Shown one piece after another: positions 59,133 to 64,000 of a stretch of 64,000 bases of DNA. The stretch is from assembly GCF_018918155.1 (NCBI RefSeq), contig NZ_JAHLPY010000007.1, forward strand, positions 29,965 to 93,964, in the 5' to 3' direction. The position numbers and the translations under genes were made by a program. The notes under the pieces were generated by a model, which saw nothing but the letters and a program-made list of their open reading frames with translations, was not told where the DNA came from and did not search any database. Origin of the DNA: Anaerostipes sp. MSJ-23. GTDB taxonomy: Bacteria; Bacillota; Clostridia; Lachnospirales; Lachnospiraceae. Every line of letters begins with the position of its first letter. Position 1 is the first letter of the stretch.

Positions 59133-59948
59133 TTATAGCTGTTTGTATGAATATAGATTCTCTAACAATTTCCATAGTTCATTTCGTATCCGGAATGTTT
59201 CAGGTCTTAACGTCTCTCTTAACCTATTGCCTGCTTCTATTGAATCGTTATTAAATATCAACATCCCGTTTTCTATATTGTGCATATAAATTGGAGAAAA
59301 ATACTGTACCAATTCCGCTAAGTTCATATAAATTTCTGTTTTTAACATTTCCAAATATTGGTTTTTGAAAGAGTATTTTTTCTTCTTCCATTTCTCTAAT
59401 ATAAAAGAAATCTCATCTACCAATTTAACGTCAAATGGCTCAGCTGAAAAATCTGTATCTATTATGTATTCCATTATATTAGTCACATCGGTTTTAAATT
59501 TTTCCAGTAAATATCCATCTTCTGAAAAGGGTAAATAGCCTTCTGACATTCCCTTCAAATCTTCCATTGTCATTACCCATACTGGAAAGTGTCTATTGAA
59601 AGAAATGATCAAATTCTCTACTAATGGAGTAATTCCGGTCCTATCTCTTTTAATAACAAAATAATATGTTTTAATACTTCCCCACTGCCCACTTTTTCTC
59701 TTCTCCATAAAACCATTAAAATCTGATTTAAGTTTACAAATTGCATTTTTTTCTTTATAAACTTCTGGTGCATACACAGCAAAGGCAACACTATAATCCA
59801 ATACACCATCAACACTCATGTCGCCAGTTCTTCCAGAAGTGCTTATTGCTTGGTATCTAAGACCATATTTTTGTTTCATTAATTTAGAAAACAAATCCTC
59901 AAAATGATTTCCATATGCTCCTTTTAGTTCATCATATATTGTTATCAA
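59133..59948 (-). CDS. PD-(D/E)xK-like protein encoded behind the reverse transcriptase
   Basis: The 271-residue protein has an N-terminal segment resembling restriction-endonuclease-like effectors: HFEDLFSKLMKQKYG (Glu17), SGRTGDMSVDGVL (Asp43, Asp47) and AFAVYAPEVY. Related effectors usually show GD..NDG...YQVYAPE, so the Gln/Lys position is Ala here and activity is uncertain. The C-terminal half is helical with no known domain. It follows the reverse transcriptase gene by 35 bases in the same direction. I infer a nuclease or DNA-binding effector in a two-gene defence unit. Confidence 0.6.
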   Translation of the reverse strand: MITIYDELKGAYGNHFEDLFSKLMKQKYGLRYQAISTSGRTGDMSVDGVLDYSVAFAVYAPEVYKEKNAICKLKSDFNGFMEKRKSGQWGSIKTYYFVIKRDRTGITPLVENLIISFNRHFPVWVMTMEDLKGMSEGYLPFSEDGYLLEKFKTDVTNIMEYIIDTDFSAEPFDVKLVDEISFILEKWKKKKYSFKNQYLEMLKTEIYMNLAELVQYFSPIYMHNIENGMLIFNNDSIEAGNRLRETLRPETFRIRNELWKLLENLYSYKQL

Positions 59949-59983
59949 TTACTTTTCCTCTCAACTTCTAATATGTAAAACAA

Positions 59984-61531
59984 TTATTCCTCTATAAGTT
60001 CCTGATGCCTCTTCTCTAAATAATCTACAATGTTCTCGGTAACAGCTGGAATTTCATTGATAATAGCCTTTCGCAATGTCAAATTATCCTTATAAAATTT
60101 TTTGTATCTTTCTTTTCTCCGTTCTGTACTTGCCCTTTGCGGAATCAGATATTTCGTAATACTTTCATCCAAGTCTGACAATAATTCCGGCGTATATAAA
60201 ATCAAATGATAATTCTGAAACCAAAATTTTTCGTTATCTAAGGGTTTCAATCTATTGATCTGGTCTTCTGAAAATAATCCATCCTTTAAATAATACGAAA
60301 TCAAAATTTGATTCTGAGATTTAAGTACCATTTCCGTTGTATCTTCTAAACATGCCTCAAGATGATAACACTTGATTGCGTAATAGTAATACAACTGTAG
60401 ATCATAAAATGCTGAAATTAACGCCTCTTTATATCTGGCTTTCAAAAATATTTTAATTTTTTGATTATCAAACCCACTCATATCATTAAAAATATCTGAT
60501 GTATATAGCAATGACTCTGGTGATGTTTTTAATAAGAAGCATAACTGATGATAGTCATACTCTTCAATATCATATTCTTCAAAATCTGTTTCTTGAAAAT
60601 GCTTGGTTTTGAAAAAATTTTTTATTAAAGACTGTTTATTTCTTTCCTTTTTTACACCTGCCAATTTATATATCAACTGATTCAAAAAAGATAATTTATG
60701 TTGTATTCTTGCTCCGATCTGTTCTTGCCTCTCAAAGTCCTTAATAACTTCTACATTCCAGTGTCTCATAATAGCTTTCCAATATCTGGTCAATAGATTT
60801 TCTATATTATATGATTCATAATCCTCTATTTCTATCTTCTGCTCATTTCCTTCATAATCGTTTTCTGCTAATACCTGACTGAAAATTTTTCTTATTTTTT
60901 CATTGTCATATCTATTACAGAAAATATAGAAATCATCTGAAAAATATTCAAAGTGACAATTAACCGATGCCTCTTCTAATGCCCTTTCAAAATCATCCGA
61001 TATTTTTTTCAGAGCATTTTCTGCAAAATAAAGCGACAAGTAATTGCCCATTATTATTCCACCAGTTCTTCCATTATTTAAACTGGTAAAAACATTGTCC
61101 TGCAATTCACCTTTAGGAAGATAATGCGAATACAGCTTTCCATAAAAATCTTTAATATCAAGCTTAATCAAATTATCATACAAGCACAAATTCATAAAAT
61201 CATCATTTAATTGTGCATCATATTCTCCTGCCACAAAATCACCCGTATCAAAATTAACCGTCATTCTGCTATGTGCTGGATTAATCCCCTGAACATCATC
61301 AAAATAAGGTAACCCTGAGTAATAATGATATGCTCGCACAAAGTTAAGAATATTAGGAATTTTCAAAGTTCTATACTTTTCATTCCCTTTTTGTACATTA
61401 AATGAAATTGGCATTGTCCAGCATAATTCTCTGGTATCGAAATTCTCAACATCATCGGGGTACTCCAAAGAATCAATATCTATAAAATGTCTCACTGCAT
61501 TTTTAAAATTATATAAATTATTCAAATCCAT
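59984..61531 (-). CDS. Reverse transcriptase of the Abi/DRT-like (unknown) groups
   Basis: The 515-residue protein has RT motifs: KYRTLKIPN (about 52-60), LIKLDIKDFYGKLYSHYL with catalytic Asp125 (motif A), GRTGGIIMGNYLSLYFAE (motif B, about 154-171) and FEYFSDDFYIF with Asp199/200 (motif C, FSDD rather than YADD). It lacks the maturase (X) and HNH domains of group II introns and has no retron VTG-type tail. The ~300-residue C-terminal part is helical, as in AbiA/AbiK/DRT defence RTs. It is first in a two-gene unit with its own promoter and GAGGAT ribosome binding site. Confidence 0.85.
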   Translation of the reverse strand: MDLNNLYNFKNAVRHFIDIDSLEYPDDVENFDTRELCWTMPISFNVQKGNEKYRTLKIPNILNFVRAYHYYSGLPYFDDVQGINPAHSRMTVNFDTGDFVAGEYDAQLNDDFMNLCLYDNLIKLDIKDFYGKLYSHYLPKGELQDNVFTSLNNGRTGGIIMGNYLSLYFAENALKKISDDFERALEEASVNCHFEYFSDDFYIFCNRYDNEKIRKIFSQVLAENDYEGNEQKIEIEDYESYNIENLLTRYWKAIMRHWNVEVIKDFERQEQIGARIQHKLSFLNQLIYKLAGVKKERNKQSLIKNFFKTKHFQETDFEEYDIEEYDYHQLCFLLKTSPESLLYTSDIFNDMSGFDNQKIKIFLKARYKEALISAFYDLQLYYYYAIKCYHLEACLEDTTEMVLKSQNQILISYYLKDGLFSEDQINRLKPLDNEKFWFQNYHLILYTPELLSDLDESITKYLIPQRASTERRKERYKKFYKDNLTLRKAIINEIPAVTENIVDYLEKRHQELIEE

Positions 61532-61584
61532 ATTTTATCCTCATTACTGCAACACTGTATTTTTCAATTTTAAATTCCAATTAT

Positions 61585-61612
61585 ATTATAATTCATCTAT
61601 TATTTTTTTCAA
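61585..61612 (-). promoter_or_regulatory. Promoter of the RT-REase unit
   Basis: TTGAAA and TATAAT are separated by 16 bases on the minus strand, directly behind the terminator of the ICE cargo genes and about 55 bases before the RT start. Confidence 0.7.
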
Positions 61613-61613
61613 C

Positions 61614-61651
61614 AAAAATGGCCCTGCCACATGTGTAGCAAGACCACTTTT
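61614..61651 (-). terminator. Terminator after the YodL/DUF4316 gene
   Basis: AAAAGTGGTCTTGCTACACA folds on the second arm through G-U pairs (GGCCATTTTT) and ends in a T-run on the minus strand. It insulates the RT unit from upstream transcription. Confidence 0.65.
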
Positions 61652-61659
61652 GTCAAATA

Positions 61660-62568
61660 CTATTTCTTCTTCCTCTCCATATCCTCCGCCATCACTTTCT
61701 GCTGTGTCTGTTTCTTCCCTTGTTTTGCAACTTTCTTCTGATTGAGCCGGAGTCTGGCAAGTACAGATTCTCTTGGTTTATTTTTATCTTTTTTCTTCGA
61801 AGTATTGTTCATCAGTCCGTCGATCATATTGTAATTGGCTTCTTCTGCCATCTCAGCACTGCGAAGATACTCTCCGTTGTCCATGACCTTCTGCCAGTTT
61901 GCCAGCTCTGGTTTCTTTTTCTGCTGCTCTGGTAACTGCTGTGTCTGATTCGGTTGCATCTGCTGTTGCCTTTGCTGTTCCTGTTCTTTTGCTATCTGCT
62001 GTTGCATAAAGTTCTGAATGTTCCGTCTTGCTTCTTCATCAAAGCCATTGTAACAGTCATTCATAACTACTGCACCATCTTCACTGAGAATCACATAGGC
62101 GGCTCTTGTCCCATATTCTTCATGTTCCATCAGGAACCATTTTTTCTCGTTCATCAAAATATAATCCTGGGCAAGCCATGTCCCTTTTTTTCCTTCGATT
62201 TCATATCCGGTTGTATCAATGGAAAGTCTGGTATCAGCAGAACTTTTGATCGTGAGAAATTCTGGAACGATAATGAATCCATCTTTATTAATATAGTAAG
62301 CTGTGGTTTTTCCCTCATCCGTAATTACCAGAACATCGCTGCATCCGATGGAATGACCTTTGAAGTTCTTCGGTCGCTGTTTCTGCAGGCGTATTTTTAT
62401 ATCCGCCGGAGTTTCCCCCGGCTGGATTCTTCCAATGTACACCTGCTGATAGTTCTCAATGCTGACGCTCTTTCCTTCGCTTCTCAGCTTTTCATAAGAA
62501 CGGAAACGGACATCACGATACTCTGGTGTTTCTTTTACCTGATATACTGCACACTGACTTGTACTCAT
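61660..62568 (-). CDS. YodL/DUF4316 domain protein of a conjugative element
   Basis: The 302-residue protein has the YodL-like N-terminal part (QCAVYQVKETPEYRDVRF, NYQQVYIGRIQPGETPADIK) and a DUF4316-like region (SIDTTGYEIEGKKGTWLAQD, NDCYNGFDEEARRNI). A Gln/Lys-rich tail follows. Such proteins are widespread cargo of Tn1549-type and related ICEs in gut Firmicutes; their function is unknown. It overlaps the gene before it by ATGA. Confidence 0.8.
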   Translation of the reverse strand: MSTSQCAVYQVKETPEYRDVRFRSYEKLRSEGKSVSIENYQQVYIGRIQPGETPADIKIRLQKQRPKNFKGHSIGCSDVLVITDEGKTTAYYINKDGFIIVPEFLTIKSSADTRLSIDTTGYEIEGKKGTWLAQDYILMNEKKWFLMEHEEYGTRAAYVILSEDGAVVMNDCYNGFDEEARRNIQNFMQQQIAKEQEQQRQQQMQPNQTQQLPEQQKKKPELANWQKVMDNGEYLRSAEMAEEANYNMIDGLMNNTSKKKDKNKPRESVLARLRLNQKKVAKQGKKQTQQKVMAEDMERKKK

Positions 62569-62816
62569 TCCTCGTCCTCCTCTTCCAATTCCGCTTTATA
62601 ATCTTCCAGATCCATAAGAAAAATCTCATAGCCTTCGTCACTCATGCAGAACAACTTTCTTATGGTATTGCAGACCAGCCCGATCATATCCGCATCCCCT
62701 TTCAGAAATGGAATGATATTGTCGATGGCTTCCATCGTATCATTTCGGTTGCCTTTATCAAACATTGCGGTCACTAAACATTCATCTGTATCAAAGTTCA
62801 TTGCCAGATCCATCAT
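62565..62816 (-). CDS. Small acidic ICE protein
   Basis: The 83-residue protein (MMDLAMNFDTDECLVTAMFD...) is acidic, with a Glu-rich end (ELEEEDEE). It overlaps both neighbours by four bases, so the three are translated as one unit. I do not recognise a named family; similar small proteins accompany YodL/DUF4316 genes in conjugative elements. Confidence 0.7.
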   Translation of the reverse strand: MMDLAMNFDTDECLVTAMFDKGNRNDTMEAIDNIIPFLKGDADMIGLVCNTIRKLFCMSDEGYEIFLMDLEDYKAELEEEDEE

Positions 62817-63772
62817 AATTCTACCTCCCCCTTCTTACGTGCTTTGGATTTTTCGGTTGCCGTTTCTTTCTGCTCCTGTGCTTTTGCCCTTGCCTGGAAC
62901 TCTTTTAATGACTGCAGCACAGATTTTTTCAGTTCTCCTTTTTCGCCCTTTACAGGCTCTTTGTTTTGTTCCCGATTCGATTCTACTGATACGGATTCTT
63001 TCTTGACTAGTGTTTCTGAAACTTCCTGTTTCACTTCCACGGTCTGTTCTGTTTCCTGCACTTTTCCATGTTTCTCATTCAGATACTTTTCCATGTCATT
63101 GATTGCTTTCTGTACCAATGGACTCTCCTTATAATGTGGAATCATATCAATCAGATCCCTTTCTATCCTGTCTCCACTCATGAGTCCATATTCCCCGGAA
63201 TAATCCTCATCCCCGTCCTGCAGATCAAAACCAATTCCTTTGATTCCATGCAGACGTTCTGCCGGAATACTTTCATAGATTTTAATCGCTTCTTCCAGCG
63301 TGAGATTATTATGGTATTCTCCCATGACCGGAAACTCCATACACTCTGCCACATAAAAAGTAATCGTAGCTTCTGGTTGCTCCTGTTCTGGTTGTCTGGT
63401 AAAGATAGAAAGGGTTTCTGCATTTTCCAGACGGGAAAGTAATGACCGGGCAGTTATCACATCACTGTCTATATCAGATTCTTCCGATACTTCAACGAGC
63501 CAGTCCTTTAAACACCCTGTTTTCTTATTCAGAATGTCCTCTGTAATTTTCTCCACCTGTTCTTCCCTGTTCTCATCGGCAGGATGCTCCACCCCTTCTG
63601 GAAGTTCATTTAATTCCTGATATGCGTAGGCAATCTCTACATCAAGATTTTTACAAATCTTTTCGATACGATCACCAATTGCTTCTTTAAATGCATCCTT
63701 AATATCCTTACGGATGATAAAAACTATTTTGTTGAACCCTGCTTCAATCGCATCATGAATAGAATAATCCAT
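62813..63772 (-). CDS. Chimeric protein: nucleotidyltransferase fragment fused to ICE domains
   Basis: Residues ~1-65 (MDYSIHDAIEAGFNKIVFII, RKDIKDAFKEAIGDRIEKIC, YAYQELNELPEGVEHP) are homologous to residues ~32-95 of the sugar nucleotidyltransferase encoded at 40307-41224. After EHPADENREEQ the sequence becomes a large-polyvalent-type ICE domain (FYVAECMEFPVMGEYHNNLT, PAERLHGIKGIGFDL) and a charged tail. The frame is continuous for 319 residues. The 5' part is cut by an IS66-type end eight bases before the ATG, so the ATG is only the first one left. Confidence 0.7.
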   Translation of the reverse strand: MDYSIHDAIEAGFNKIVFIIRKDIKDAFKEAIGDRIEKICKNLDVEIAYAYQELNELPEGVEHPADENREEQVEKITEDILNKKTGCLKDWLVEVSEESDIDSDVITARSLLSRLENAETLSIFTRQPEQEQPEATITFYVAECMEFPVMGEYHNNLTLEEAIKIYESIPAERLHGIKGIGFDLQDGDEDYSGEYGLMSGDRIERDLIDMIPHYKESPLVQKAINDMEKYLNEKHGKVQETEQTVEVKQEVSETLVKKESVSVESNREQNKEPVKGEKGELKKSVLQSLKEFQARAKAQEQKETATEKSKARKKGEVEL

Positions 63773-63828
63773 GATGATCTGTAAACGGTAAATCGTAAAC
63801 GGTAAATCAGTGTTACCGATAAATTTTT

Positions 63829-63854
63829 GATCACTGGATTTTTATCCAGTGATC
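63829..63854 (-). terminator. Terminator after the IS66 transposase
   Basis: GATCACTGGAT pairs perfectly with ATCCAGTGATC around four T. Confidence 0.75.
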
Positions 63855-64000
63855 TTATTTTTTACATTCTGTTGGCAGGTATTCTGACCATGGTAATAGT
63901 TCTTCTAAAAAATCTAGATTTCTATCTTCCATGTGTTTTGGAATCTCTGTCAGCAGATATTTTAAATATTCATATGGTTTTAACTGGTTCGCTTTGGCTG
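63855..64000 (-). CDS. IS66-family transposase, C-terminal end (partial)
   Basis: About 47 codons read AKANQLKPYEYLKYLLTEIP..., DFLEELLPWSEYLPTECKK and a stop. This matches the IS66 C-terminal element (A..L.PY.YL..LL...P, LLPWS..LP..C). The catalytic part lies outside the window. Confidence 0.85.
   Translation of the reverse strand, partial: AKANQLKPYEYLKYLLTEIPKHMEDRNLDFLEELLPWSEYLPTECKK

Larger units (their letters stand above)
63780..64000 (-). mobile_element. IS66-family element, left end (continues beyond window)
   Basis: From 63781 two perfect 14-bp tandem copies of GTAAACGGTAAATC begin the element, followed by a hairpin and the 3' end of an IS66 transposase gene. The sequence before 63780 belongs to the interrupted chimeric gene. 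Confidence 0.7.

Noticed and set aside
61614..61651. Palindrome upstream of the RT as a possible retron msr/msd
   Set aside because: It is placed and shaped as the terminator of the upstream gene. There is no conserved retron a1/a2 pairing, and the RT lacks retron-specific features.

Overview
The window is a stretch of low-GC Firmicutes chromosome. Purine-rich ribosome binding sites (AGGAGG type), CIRCE-controlled groSL, an Nfn electron-bifurcating pair, a LicT/RAT-controlled beta-glucoside PTS and many U-run terminators fit an anaerobic gut member of the Lachnospiraceae (Anaerostipes-like). The genus is inference. No tRNA, rRNA or CRISPR array was found. Most genes lie on the minus strand.

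Bases 1-47,300 are mainly core chromosome. In order they hold ppdK (3' part outside the window), a bglA-bglP-licT beta-glucoside system with two antitermination leaders, a scar where an IS1634-type transposase remnant abuts an iolD remnant, a MATE exporter, a secreted C39-like protease, a phospholipid cluster (psd, pssA, a flippase-like membrane protein, a PAP2 phosphatase), a large RND exporter with a coiled-coil insert, guaB, a GutA-like protein next to nfnB-nfnA, an ankyrin membrane protein, an alcohol dehydrogenase, an aldo/keto reductase with a divergent LysR regulator, groSL, glnS, radA, gntR-clpC, and an operon of a mu-crystallin-type dehydrogenase, an AraC regulator, a PII protein and an APC permease. 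Cell-surface genes follow: amidase, nucleotidyltransferase, VanZ, acyltransferase, a Ser/Asn-rich surface protein and a broken HxsB-like radical SAM maturase. A 145-bp structured intergenic repeat occurs twice, plus one deleted copy.

From about 47,800 to the end the window is accessory DNA. It starts with a remnant of a sugar-phosphate transferase gene. A serine-recombinase module follows (XRE regulator, RecA-like ATPase, recombinase, two small proteins that appear to share the recombinase's C-terminal domain). Next is a single-gene AAA_15 + DUF4435 protein resembling merged PARIS immunity genes, then an ICE gene tail cut by a complete IS3-family element, an intact IS1182-family transposase, a highly folded intergenic segment, and an autonomous two-gene unit of a non-retron-like reverse transcriptase and a PD-(D/E)xK-like protein. 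The window ends in ICE cargo genes (YodL/DUF4316 type), one of which is an in-frame chimera with a nucleotidyltransferase fragment, cut by the end of an IS66-family element.

The best candidate for an undescribed system is the reverse transcriptase / REase-like pair at 59,133-61,531, with its own promoter upstream and a promoter-like signal plus folded RNA candidate immediately downstream. With the PARIS-like gene it forms a small putative defence island inside mobile DNA.
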